A stretch of DNA of 64,000 bases from Takakia lepidozioides (taxonomy: Eukaryota; Streptophyta; Takakiopsida; Takakiales; Takakiaceae): the NCBI GenBank assembly GCA_030704615.1, contig CM060734.1:17236001-17300000 (forward strand). The letters run 5' to 3'. The notes below the pieces were generated by a model that worked only from the letters and a program-made list of their open reading frames with translations, searched no databases and had not been told where the DNA came from. Below are positions 11,921 to 21,839 of the stretch, in pieces (the stretch's first letter is position 1; every line of letters begins with the position of its first letter). The position numbers and the translations under genes are program-made.

Positions 11921-11985
11921 GCTCATGCTTTTTTTTTTTCCGCTCATGCTCATGCCGCTCATGCTCATGCCGCTCATGAAATAGC
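11921..11985. repeat. GCTCATG repeats, candidate outer end of copy 1
   Basis: Five to six copies of GCTCATG with CC spacers, ending GCTCATGAAATAG. The same 13-mer closes a similar cluster at 39464 beyond the transposase end of copy 2, so it may be a terminal repeat of this element family. Confidence 0.4.
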
Positions 11986-12107
11986 AGCCCCCCCCTCGTG
12001 GCTCTAGTGCCCCTAGTGATGGAGACATAGTCGGGTAACCAGTACATCCTCCACTCCTCGATCTCAACCTCATGCCCCCGCCTGAACTCATGGTAATCAT
12101 CCATAGC
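11986..12107. other. junction between copy 1 and the 5'-truncated Gypsy element
   Basis: No LTR or primer-binding site is visible here, so the Gypsy element that follows lacks its 5' end. A short antisense frame exists but cannot be identified. Confidence 0.4.
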
Positions 12108-12112
12108 CTGTT

Positions 12113-12679
12113 GTGGAGTTCTTCAAAGAGTTGAGAGGGAACTACCAAGGGGTGAGGACAGAGAAGTTGCGGAGCTTGCAAGAGTTCCAACGGAAGCCGA
12201 CCGAGAGCTTGAGGGAGGCTTTCACTCCCATGAGGCACTTGATAAATGTAACCCAAGGGGTTACGGAAGCTCAGGCAGTCCAATTCTGGTATGGGATATT
12301 GGACAAGGAGCTGAGGAGAAGGGTGCGGGATGCAACTCTCCTACAAGCGGCCCAACCCACCTTAGCAAATGTGTTTTTGCTGGCAGAGCGGATAGAGCTC
12401 AACATGGTGGAGGAACGAGTGGTCATGGTGGGATTTGCTAAGGAGACACCACGGGGTAGTGGTGCTCCTAGCCAACCACTACCTCAACGTGCTCAAGGCA
12501 ACAAGGGGGCTCAGGTGAAGCTCAGGGAAGGGCAGAGAGGACCTCAGATGCAGGGGTCTCTCCCTTCATTTGCTGGCCAACAACGGGCGGATGTGGTGTG
12601 CTGGACATGTGGAGGACCCCATGTCAAGAAGGATTGTCCAGAGGGAGGCAAAGGGTCGGCACATGCACAGCCTGCATAG
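12113..12679 (+). pseudogene. gag (5'-truncated) with zinc knuckle
   Basis: The product resembles a retrotransposon gag capsid domain: a stretch with LREAFTPMRHLINVTQG and FWYGILDKELRRRV, then a Gln/Gly-rich linker, then a knuckle CWTCGGPHVKKDC (C-x2-C-x3-H-x4-C). Gag proteins form the particle and bind RNA. The frame ends at TAG 12677-12679, but the next ORF is in the same frame and opens with a second knuckle (CGHCGKHGHGEALC). The TAG therefore interrupts one protein; it looks like CAG to TAG, although stop readthrough is possible. No upstream start is visible because the element is truncated. Confidence 0.75.
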
Positions 12680-14387
12680 TTGCAGTGTGGGCATTGTGGC
12701 AAGCACGGGCATGGAGAGGCCTTGTGTTATGGTTTGCATCCTCAGTTGCGCCCAGGCCAGTTCCAAGGGAACAATGGTGACCGGGGGCGAGGTGGAGCAG
12801 CCCAGAGAGGACGAGGTGGCCAGCCACGAGGCCAAGGGCAAGCTCAACGTGGCCAAGGACGCGGAGGTCAGGGTGTTGACCAAGGCATGGCCAACCGGCT
12901 TCAGCAGCTAGAGCAGAGGCTCGCTGCCATGGCTACAGCTCAGGTGGTACCGGCTCTAAGGCCGGATGGTCCACCTCCTGCTCCTGAGGGAGGAGATATG
13001 GGAGGCATGGGATTCATGTGTGGAACAACACTACCACTAGTGCAGGTGGAGTCTGCTGCAGCCATGACTCGAGGAGCAGCACGAGTTCCTGAGCCACGAG
13101 GTGCAGAGGTGGAGTTGGATCCACAGCGTGGGGAGACAAGCCGTCAGGCTAGGCTTCCTCAGTCATTCACATTGGCGGAGACAGTGTCGACGCCATCCAT
13201 GGCACCTAGTTCTCGCCCGACGGTTACCGAGGCGGAGGTTACTATGCCATTGGGGAGAGCTACACGGGTAGCACCACTACCTAGTATTGCCAAGGCTGCG
13301 GCAGCTAGTGTGCTGCTAGGAGCGGCCACATCTGTGTGCCAGGCTCCATTGTTCTCGGCTACCATGATTGCGACGCCGGGGGTAGCTGAGGTGTTCAGGC
13401 TGGCAGCTACACTCTGTGAGAGTGAGGAGGTTACTTCATCTTCTGCGGAGATAGTGGGAGGTGTAGTGCCAGAGGGATCCTCGGATTTGAGGGTCAAGAC
13501 TGCCACGGCGGCGCCATGGCAAGCTGCAGCTGCCAGGTTGATGGAGCTGCCAGCTAGGCCAGCCATTGAGCATGCCATGGTGACACCTGGAGTTGTCATG
13601 TTAGACAACCAGGATGACATTTTTTGTTTGAGTGGACCGGCAGGCAAGAGGTACCGGCCACTGCGGGTCTTGTTGGACTCAGGAGCTCAGCCATTGATGC
13701 TGGGCAGAGCTGCTATTGCAGGCTTGGGCCTCACGGAGGCGGATATGGAGCCTTTTCCTTTCCAGATACAGACGTCTCTGGGAGGATCGGAGCAGGCTCG
13801 GGGCATGACACGGCGTGAGTTGGCTATCAGACTACGGTTGGATCACCCTACAGATGGCTCAGTGATGCGAGCCAAGGCCATTGTGACAGACGCAGTCTCA
13901 TACGATGTCCTGGTTGGTGGGGCAGTGTTGTACCCCATGGGCTTCACCCTGGATTTTTGGGAGGAGTCAGCTTCCTATAGGCCTGCATGGCAGTCAGGGG
14001 AGGGCCGGCGTGTGCAGCTCCCTGTGACGTTCATAGGAGGAGTTGCGGTTGCCCAGCGAGGCAAGATGCCGACACTAGCAGCATTCACAGCGGCAGTGAG
14101 TTGGCCTAGAGAGTTGCTTGAGGGCAATGCTCATTCAGAGGATGTACCACCTCCAGGAGAGCAGGATGACATGTATGGTATGGCGGAGTTGCCTACCATG
14201 GTTGCTCAGACTCCATTGTGGGGCACGAGCAAGGATTTGCAGCGGGATGCTAATCGACGGGTGCAACAAGCCTGGGTGGAGGCTTTTATACCGTCAGGAG
14301 AGGAGGAGAGTGCGGGGATTGCACCAAGACCACCTCAATTGTCTCCATTGGACACCACACCTATTGTGTGGCAGTATCCGGATGAAG
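12680..14387 (+). pseudogene. second zinc knuckle, linker and aspartic protease
   Basis: In-frame continuation of gag. It has the second knuckle, an Arg/Gly/Gln-rich stretch (RGQGQAQRGQGRGG), a long Ala/Val/Thr-rich linker, then a retropepsin-like domain with the active-site motif LLDSGAQPLMLG near 13670. After a fold typical of retroelement proteases (SYDVLVGGAVLYPMGF) the frame runs without a stop into the methyltransferase. The protease would release the mature proteins, possibly including the methyltransferase. Confidence 0.8.
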
Positions 14388-15486
14388 GCATTTGTCTTCT
14401 GGACTTGTTTGGCGGGATCAGCACCGGATTGGCTGCTGTGTTACAGGCAGGTGTACGAGTTTGGCGTTACCTGTATGTGGAGAGGGATGAGACTGCACGA
14501 CGCATTTCATTTCGTCATGTTGCTCAGTTGGTGCAGCGGTACCCTGAGTTGTTGTCGGTGTCTGCAATTCGTGGATATCAGCAGGCCTTGCCAGCAGACA
14601 TTTCGTTGCTGGGGCGCAGGATTTGGAGCGGGTTGGCTCCATTGACCTGGTAGTGGCAGGTTGGCCCTGCCAAGGGCATTCATCAGCCGGGCATGGCAAT
14701 GGATTGCGAGACTCGAGGTCGGGTCTGTTTTGGGAGATGGTGCGGGTTTTGCGCCACTTGCAGCTTCATCAAGCTGTATCTCCAGCATACATCTTGGAGA
14801 ATGTGCCACTGATGGGCGATTCTCGGGCCAGGGTGATGGCCAGTGTGCATCAAGTCCGGTCGTGGCTTGGGTCAGCAGTGTTGCTAGATGCAGCTACAGT
14901 GGGGTCACGGGCTCATCGTCCACGGCTATGGTGGACTAACTTGATGCCACCCGCACTGCTCAAGCGTGCATTTGATGGGGTGCAGCGGCCAGCACATCTC
15001 ACAGTGGATAACATTCTGGACACAGGGAGGCAGTCTCAGCGTGTGAGACACGATGACCGTTCGCCTTTGGCAGTGGTCAACAAGGTGGGTCAACCACGAG
15101 CAGCATTACCTACACTGCTCAGCTTCCCAGGATCGCATGCTTTCCAGGATAGTGGACCTGGCCTCATGTGGGATGCTCAGTTGCAGCAGTTAGTGGAGCC
15201 TAATGCTGACGAGCGTGAGCGGGCAATGGGTTTTACCACTGGTACCACGGCGGTGTCGTCTCTTTCTGAGGCATCACATCGTCAAGTGTTGGGGCAAGCA
15301 ATGGATCTCAATTGCTTGACCTGGATTATCAGCTTGGCTCTGGCTGAGCAATGCAGAGTGCGGAGTACACTTCCCTCAATGGTCTCTCTGCCTACCGAGA
15401 CGGTACAGGCAGTGAGTGGGGGCGAGCATGTGAGGACCACGGGGTGCATGCATCCATGGCACACGTGGGAGGTGCTCGAGGTTTAG
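14388..15486 (+). pseudogene. cytosine-5 DNA methyltransferase, DNMT3/DRM-like
   Basis: All core motifs appear in canonical order: motif I DLFGGISTGL (14402), motif IV GWPCQGHS with the catalytic Cys codon at 14668-14670, motif VI LENVP (14797), motif VIII SRAHRPRLWW (about 14905), then a short target-recognition stretch and motifs IX/X (FPGSHAF; ERERAMGF; the RQVLGQAMDL block). VLLDAATVGSRAHRPRLWW resembles the DNMT3/DRM block 'IDAKEVSAAHRARYFW' more than DNMT1. It is fused in frame to the protease, but a frameshift at 14595-14625, between motifs I and IV, splits it. The frame ends at TAG 15484, with homologous-looking reading beyond. It would methylate cytosines; this copy cannot without frameshift correction. 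Confidence 0.85.
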
Positions 15487-15689
15487 AGGGAGTTGGCAGC
15501 CAAGGCGGCTGTGATGGATGAGGTTGGGGATTTTTCTCGGGTTGAGGAGGTCCTCAAGGATGAGATGATGGGGCAGGATGAGGCCTTGTCATTGACTGAG
15601 CAGGCAGGGAGTACTGCTCAAGAGGTTGCAACATAGCAACCACTAGACGCGGAGAGAGACGACGTATACGGCGGTTCCTGAGGGCTTAC
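15487..15689 (+). pseudogene. linker between methyltransferase and reverse transcriptase
   Basis: The frame continues after the TAG (RELAAKAAVMDEVGDF) through an acidic stretch to further stops at about 15634 and 15680. It probably linked the methyltransferase to RT in the intact polyprotein. Confidence 0.5.
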
Positions 15690-16576
15690 ATGAATTGCTT
15701 TGCCTTCAGTTTGAAGGACTTGGGAGCACTGAAGGGTCAAGAGATCCGTATTGAGTTGGCCACTGACACGCCAATCTTTCGGAGACCCTATAGATACAGT
15801 GACATGGAGAGGTCTTTGATTCAGATGAGGACTCAAGATCTCTGGGAGGCAGGTTTGGTGGAGCTCTCTGGTGGAGAGTATGCTTCAGCCACAGTGATGC
15901 CAGCCAAGAAGGATGTCTATGGCAATTGGACGGAGAGACGTATGTGCGGTGATTACCGGCCTGTAAATCGTCAGACCAAGTCCGATAAGTATGCCATGCC
16001 AACACCAGAGGAGATCTTTGATGCCATCGGGCATGCTAAGGCCTTTAATACTTTGGATTTACGATCCGGATATCACCAGTTGCCAATCAAGGAGGCGGAC
16101 AAGCAGAAGACGGCATTCTGGGGGATCAATGAGCACGGCAAGGATTGCCTATATCAGTGGCGGTTCTTATCATTTGGGCTTAAGAATGCTCTAGAGTCAT
16201 GGATAGGATTCTAGCAGGGGTGGACTTTGCTTGGTGCTACATAGATGACATCATCATCTTTAGTGTTACGATGGAGGAGCATGAGAGACACCTTCAAGTG
16301 GTATTGGAGCGCTTGAGAGCGCACGGATTGAAGTTGCATCCGGGGAAGTGCAAGTTTTTCCACAACCAGATTGAGTATCTGGGTCACATGATATATCCTG
16401 GAGGATTGGGGGTACAGCAGACTAAGGTAGAGGCCATTGCACAAATTCCACGCCCCACGGATGTGAGCCGAGTTCGAGCTTTCATGGGGTTAGCAAACTA
16501 TTATAGACGGTTTGTCAAGGGATTTAGTACCATTGCAAAGGCTCTAACCAAGCTGACCAAGGTGGACCAGGAGTGA
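15690..16576 (+). pseudogene. reverse transcriptase
   Basis: Ty3/Gypsy RT with fingers and palm motifs MCGDYRPVN, FNTLDLRSGYHQ, FLSFGLKNA, the catalytic YIDDIIIF (about 16238) and YLGHMI, then the connection region MGLANYYRRF. At 16185-16200 a small deletion plus frameshift removes the expected residues after FGLKNA and splits the frame into 15690-16214 and 16199-16576. The end is TGA 16574-16576, most likely CGA to TGA, since the reading continues as QWEDEQ into RNase H. Confidence 0.85.
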
Positions 16577-17040
16577 CAGTGGGAAGATGAGCAGGAACGA
16601 GCTTTTCAAGAGCTCAAGGTGAGGTTGACCTCGGCGCCTATCTTGAGACGACCTATCAGGGGGTGTCCCTTTTAGCTGCATACGGATTGGAGCATGCTGG
16701 GGCTTGGAGCGGTGCTCACACAGGTGGATGATGAGGGAAAAGAGTTCGTAGTGGCTTACGCTAGCCGCTCAAACAACGCTGCAGAGGCTAAGTACAGCTC
16801 ATATGAGAGAGAGTGCTTAGCTGCAGTGTGGGCCGTGGCACACTTCAGGTGCTATCTATACGGCAATCTTTTCACCCTTGTCACGGATCACCAGCCACTC
16901 AAGTGGTTGATGGAGTCAGACAAGCTTACGGGGAAGCTTGCACGGTGGGCACTTATACTCCAGGAGTATGACTTTCAGGTTGTGCATCGACCGGGTTTGG
17001 TCAATCGGGATGCGGATGGATTGAGTCGCAATCCATGCAT
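16577..17040 (+). pseudogene. RNase H domain
   Basis: After the TGA and a TAG at about 16673 (F-stop-LHTDWS) come RNase H motifs: LHTDWS, YASRSNN, YSSYERECLAAVWAV and VTDHQPLKWLM, ending RDADGLSRNP. It degrades RNA in the RNA:DNA hybrid during replication. Confidence 0.8.
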
Positions 17041-18382
17041 GAGCCAGCAGGATGACACTGGAGCTCGGTGGCATGGTGAGACGGATGAGGAGATGGTGCC
17101 GGGATGGCACGCATCTGCATTTTTGTGTATCTTGGCATCGGGAGGTCAGATTGGACCTACAACAGGGATGACTGTAGACGGAGTGTCTGAGGACCCTAAG
17201 GCTAGTGATGAGCTAGGTGGTGCCAGAGATATACATGAGGATTCGGCTGTGTTGGACTACCTCCGCACGGGAGACACGGCAGCCATTGTGACTGCCAGGG
17301 AGAGGGATCGGATCCTGCAACGAGCCAAGAGGTTCAAGTGGGAGGGGATACTACTTCGAGTGTGGGAGGATGGTCGGGTGAGGATTGTGCCTCACCCCAC
17401 ACAGCGTGCACGGTTAGTGCGGCATGCCCATGAGGAGTTGGGGCATTTTGGAGTGCGACGCACTCACAGTTTACTGCAGGGGCAGTATTGGTGGCGTGGT
17501 ATGCATACAGAGGTGCAACAGTTCGTGGCTAGGTGCATGGTGTGTGACAGGGTGCGTGTTTCATTCAACGCCCCTACACCACAACTGCATCCCTTACCAA
17601 TCATGGGATTGGGCTACAGGTGGAGTCTTGACTTCGCAGGACCATTGCCACTGACTATGCGCCACCACAGATATGTGTTGGTGATGGTGGAGCACTTCTC
17701 CAAGTGGATTGAGTTGGTTCCATTGCCTGACAAGGCTAGTGAGGGGGCTGCGTATGCATTCTTGGATCGTGTGCTTAGCCGATTTGGTGCTCCAGCTTAG
17801 GTACTCACGGACCAAGGGAGAGAGTTCTTGGGGGAGTTTCAGGCTTTGTGTGATAAAGCCTTGATAGACCACCGCACCACTTCTCGGGATCATCCTGAGG
17901 CCGATGGCTTAGCAGAGAGAGTTGTTCAGACGGTGAAGAGGGGTTTGCGCAAGTATGGCTTGCAGAAGGGACACCTAGGAGATTGGGATCTTCAGGTTCC
18001 TTGGTTAGCCATGGGCTACAGGTTCAGCAAACAAGCATCACTTGCCTCCTTCTCACCATATTTCCTTCTCTTTGGCCGGGAGCCGGATTTGCCTGCAGCC
18101 ATTCGTAGGGACACTGCTCAAGTCCTTAACCTTGACGATCCCGACGTGTGGGTACGTGCATATGATCAGCGTGCAGAGTTGTTCAAGAAAGTCATGCCCA
18201 TGGCTTTTGAGAACCTTGCCATTGCATAACACCGTGATACGTTGAGGTATGCCACTATACGTGGTGGAGGATATCGTCCTGGGGTTCGGAGGTTTAGCCC
18301 TGGTGACTATGTTTATTTGCAGCAGACTGCTCCTACGACTCTGGATGTTACTGCAGGGCGTGTTATTCTGAGGGTTTGAGAG
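17041..18382 (+). pseudogene. integrase
   Basis: H2C2 zinc-binding region (HEELGHFGVRRTHSLL...CMVC, about 17430-17545); core with D in WSLDFAGPL, D in LTDQGREF and E of the HPEADGLAERV block (DDE), then a C-terminal module FSPGDYVYLQQ. Stops at 17798 (TAG), 18226 (TAA) and 18378 (TGA) sit where homologues keep reading, so several independent hits have killed it. The C-terminus runs into a PHD finger. Confidence 0.85.
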
Positions 18383-18670
18383 GTGTTGCCCTCAAGGGTC
18401 CTGATCTTAGAGGGTCGGGATGGCATGACTTGGAAGGACCATGTGCGTAATTGTGCGCCATGTCACCTTCCCAATGTCGATGGCAGAGTTGACCCAAACT
18501 TGGCAGTGGTACTTGCAGGTTTGAGGTGCATGCTCTGTGGGTCTGCCAAAGGGGCAGCCACCATGCTGGTGTGTGATCGATGCTCAAGGGGTTGGCATAT
18601 GGGATGCTTGACACCCCCTCTTGAGAAGGTTCCTGACGGAGATTGGTTGTGTCCACACTGCTTGGGATAG
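18383..18670 (+). pseudogene. integrase C-terminal tail with PHD finger
   Basis: The last 95 residues of the polyprotein. Cysteines and histidine at 18527-18667 follow the C4HC3 pattern: CMLC, CDRC, WHMGC, then DWLCPHC, with a Trp just before the last Cys pair as in histone-binding PHD fingers. PHD fingers bind histone H3 tails. At this position chromoviruses carry a chromodomain that steers integration, so this one may guide insertion (inference). The frame ends at TAG 18668-18670. Confidence 0.8.
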
Positions 18671-18930
18671 TGGCAGTGGACATGACTGGAGGCAGCTAAC
18701 AAGACATGGGAGGCCAAGCTCATAGGAGTCAATACATGAGATCTCAAGCTCAAGTTCACAGGTTGCAAGACGGCGACTAACGATGGGGCAACTCTTGCAC
18801 CCGGCCTCTTGATCTATCGAGTTTGAGTGTAGTAGGGATAGTGGTGGAGGACTTAGTGAGGCTATGGTCACTATCACATCTTGTGGCTACCTGGACTTAG
18901 AGGGACCTAAGCACCAGCTAGGGGGGCGAT
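18671..18930 (+). other. 3' untranslated region and polypurine tract
   Basis: Non-coding stretch between the PHD ORF and the LTR. AGGGGGGCGAT directly before the LTR is a plausible polypurine primer for plus-strand synthesis. Confidence 0.5.
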
Positions 18931-19436
18931 TGTGTGGACTAGTGACTGTCATAGTGGGCAGCATAGTGGCAGCCTAGTGACTGACTAGTTGTAGCCTAGT
19001 GGTTGGACTAGTGGTGGACTAGTGATATACTAGTGTGTGGTGTGCACATGTGTTGTGTGGTTTTGGACAACGATGTAGTTGTGTAGCGATATGTATGCGC
19101 ACGACAGCTGTCAAGTTATTTTATCACTAGTGTGAAACTAGCTAGGAAATAGCTAGCTTTTACATATTGACATTTGGGATTTGGCCCAAGTGTCAATCCA
19201 GGGGTCAAGGCAGATTTAGGCCCTGGAGTGGTTATCTTCACGACAAGTGCGGAAGGCTCATCTTTCTCGAGTTGAGCCTCACCGCGCCTAGCTATGGCGC
19301 CGTAGTGTGGATTCCCCATGGCGTGGGGTGCACTTGGCTTGACTTGTATTTGAATGATGAGGTTATATATGCATGAGTTTATGCTTCAGCTTTGTGAGCT
19401 CGCATGAGCTTGTGCTTGTATTCTTCTTCTTTATCA
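18931..19436 (+). repeat. 3' LTR (506 bp) of the methyltransferase-bearing Gypsy element
   Basis: Starts TGTGTGGACTAGTG after the purine-rich stretch and ends TTATCA, the TG...CA termini of LTRs. It contains many CTAGTG/ACTAGTG repeats. Its first 190 bp recur directly after it. Confidence 0.8.
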
Positions 19437-19437
19437 T

Positions 19438-19627
19438 TGTGTGGACTAGTGACTGCCATAGTGGACAGCATAGTGGCAGCCTAGTGACTGACTAGTTGTA
19501 GCCTAGTGGTTGGACTAGTGGCTGGACTAGTGGTGGACTAGTGATATACTAGTGTGTGGTGTGCACATGTGTTGTGTGGTTTTGGACAGCGATGTAGTTG
19601 TGTAGCGATATGTATGCGCACGACAGC
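19438..19627 (+). repeat. second, truncated LTR copy
   Basis: Repeats the LTR start with a few substitutions and one extra short GGACTAGTGGCT unit, then stops abruptly at 19627 where another repeat begins. A single T separates it from the first LTR. Confidence 0.8.
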
Positions 19628-20379
19628 CTTACCCATATGAACTTGTATCAAGTGTCTTTTTGAGCGAAGAGTCATTTTGAACATATCAGTTTTGTATGTT
19701 ATAGACCTTCTTAAGCCTGGATTCGGTTTTCCAGAACTTAGTAGCATGGACAAGAACCAGATTAACATCATGCATTTACATGAGAATATCTGCACTCTAA
19801 GATCCATCATCATAGATTCTGCCCTTTAAAGCTGAGGCTTAAATAGTTATGCAATTTCAAGTCTGGAGATCTAAGCCAAAACAAATGAAGTGGCCCTGCT
19901 TACAGCCCCATGACCAGGTTTAAGTCTAGAGGTAGACAATGTATCACAACATAGCGATACCAAGGCCATAACATAACTAAGAAACCAGACTCAAAACCAG
20001 TCTGTAAATGCTTAAATGAGCATTAATAGAATGTCTGATTTCAAGCTCTTTGAATGTGTTGCTCAGCAATTTTTAAGCTACAGCAGTATAACAAGCACTG
20101 TTTACTACCCCATAAACACTTCATAGGTCTGGATATAGTGTTCCATAACCCTAGCATGTCGTTTTCAGTGCATCACAAGAACTTTCAAAGTATTGCCAAT
20201 GTAAGAAATAAAGCCAAAGGGTCATGAAAACATATGACAGATTTCACATAGCATAACCAGATCTGCATACCCTTTATTGCAGTCTCATTGTAAACCAGCC
20301 TCTAGATCATTCATGCCCCTCAATAAAACTGAGTCTCAAAATGAGCTTTCAGGTCATTCATCATTGAAGGAGACAATCA
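19628..20379. repeat. left arm of a long inverted repeat
   Basis: Begins CCTTACCCATATGAACTTG and is the reverse complement, with scattered differences, of 28573-29265. It has no convincing coding capacity. The outer edge cuts the partial LTR; the inner edge meets the second Gypsy element. Confidence 0.75.
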
Positions 20380-21237
20380 TGATAATGGCTATGCTACGAG
20401 GGCCAGACAACGAGGGGCACAACGGGACATACCGGGTAGTGATGGATGTACACTACCTGGTCACGGGCAGAAAAGGCTAAGTACGCGGTACTTAGCAAAT
20501 GGCGGAACAAGGGTACATTACCACAGGAGCAGTAGTGGGTAGTGTAGTGACGTGGGCCGTGAACCACGATATCGCACGGCCACGTTAGCATTGGCTCTAA
20601 CCAATAGAGGGTATAGAGGACCGTTTACCACTATGGCTCACGACCACTACAACGAGCCACTTTTCTAGCTAACCTTTTAGGTTGCGTAGGCAGTTAGGCA
20701 AACGGTCATTAACGACCGCAGGCTGTAACGGCTCTTTCGAGCATAGTAAAAAAAGACTACACGCAACTTAGAAGAGGAGCAATATGAGTCTGAGAATCAG
20801 TGATCAGTATGTATTCAGTGTGTATTTCTGTGATGATGTGACGAACTCTGAAGTAAAGCCATGCTATTCGAAGTATCTCTGTATAGAGTGAATGTGAGAT
20901 GGAGAGAATGTGCATTATGAAAGAACATGAGATGGTGAGAATGTGTATCATCTCATGATAGTTCTTGTTTGCCTTAACTACCATTTGCTTAACAACTTCA
21001 GTCTTTTCGACTAAGATCTTTTATGCCAAAGAGACTGTAAGTTGAGCTTAATCAATAGGATTAAGCAGCCTACAGGGAGATAAATTCATACGATGTTCAT
21101 GGTTTAGCTATCCTTAAAACGATTACTTCGTAATCATTTTTGAAAGCATACCGTCGGACAACCTTTGTTATATGTCTTAGGAAATGGGCAGTAGTGCTGA
21201 TAGCCTGTTTTGTCTAAGTCATAAACTAGCGGTTAAC
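20380..21237 (+). repeat. candidate 5' LTR and primer-binding site of Gypsy element 2
   Basis: Starts TGATAATGGC at the inner edge of the inverted-repeat arm. A TTTGGCGACCATACTTGGGA stretch at about 21239, typical of sequence just after a plant Gypsy 5' LTR, suggests the LTR end. With no second LTR to compare, both limits are tentative. Confidence 0.4.
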
Positions 21238-21839
21238 ATTTGGCGACCATACTTGGGACTAACGGTATGTTGAGTTCAAGTGTACTCAAGGAATGATGGT
21301 TACTCAGTGATTTCTTGAAATCACAAATAAACGAGTCAACGGAAGCAAAGGAATGGAAAACATTCCTGAAAAAATTTCATGGCTTACCAATAGCAATATA
21401 ACATAAGATCTTTCTTTCAATTGCGAAAGAAGATGACAAATGGGGATTGAAGGGAGGAGTGATCAGTATTACACGAGCACCTTGGGAATGTAGAATCAGA
21501 AGTGAAGAATGGTTGTCCCGTCTAGCTTTATTGATTACTCTAATCCCAATCAGAAAAGTTTGATACACTAGTTATATTTTCAGAGAAGGATGTTCAAATT
21601 ATGAATATTGTCACATGATCATAGAAGCAGTGGAGTACTGGATATCCAAAGATTTGTTACAAGTCAGACACACTGAGAAAGACAGATGGTATTATTGTGC
21701 CCATTAAAAGATTGGTGATCAATCAGTAAAAAAGAAAATTAAGTCGTAATACGGATTCTGGCAAGATAGGGTAAATCTTGGAGAAAGGGTAGAGACCACT
21801 ATAAATTTTCTTTACTGACATACCAAGACTGATTAAAGG
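21238..21839 (+). other. leader between LTR and gag
   Basis: AT-rich, with no supported gene. It probably is the packaging/leader region of Gypsy element 2. Confidence 0.4.

Larger units (their letters stand above)
12108..19627 (+). mobile_element. Ty3/Gypsy element encoding a cytosine-5 DNA methyltransferase and a PHD finger (5'-truncated)
   Basis: Order on the + strand: gag, zinc knuckles, DSGA protease, DNA methyltransferase, reverse transcriptase (YIDD), RNase H, integrase (H2C2, DDE), PHD finger, polypurine stretch, 3' LTR, partial second LTR. RT before integrase marks Ty3/Gypsy. The 5' LTR and gag N-terminus are missing. Several stops and two or three frameshifts show it is dead. Confidence 0.85.

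Noticed and set aside
11895-12104. Antisense frame (MDDYHEFRRG...) that might be an inverted gag N-terminus
   Set aside because: Too short and without a counterpart in the window to align; not supported.
20757-20984. Short hydrophobic ORF in the Gypsy element 2 LTR
   Set aside because: AT-rich chance frame with no homologue in the window.
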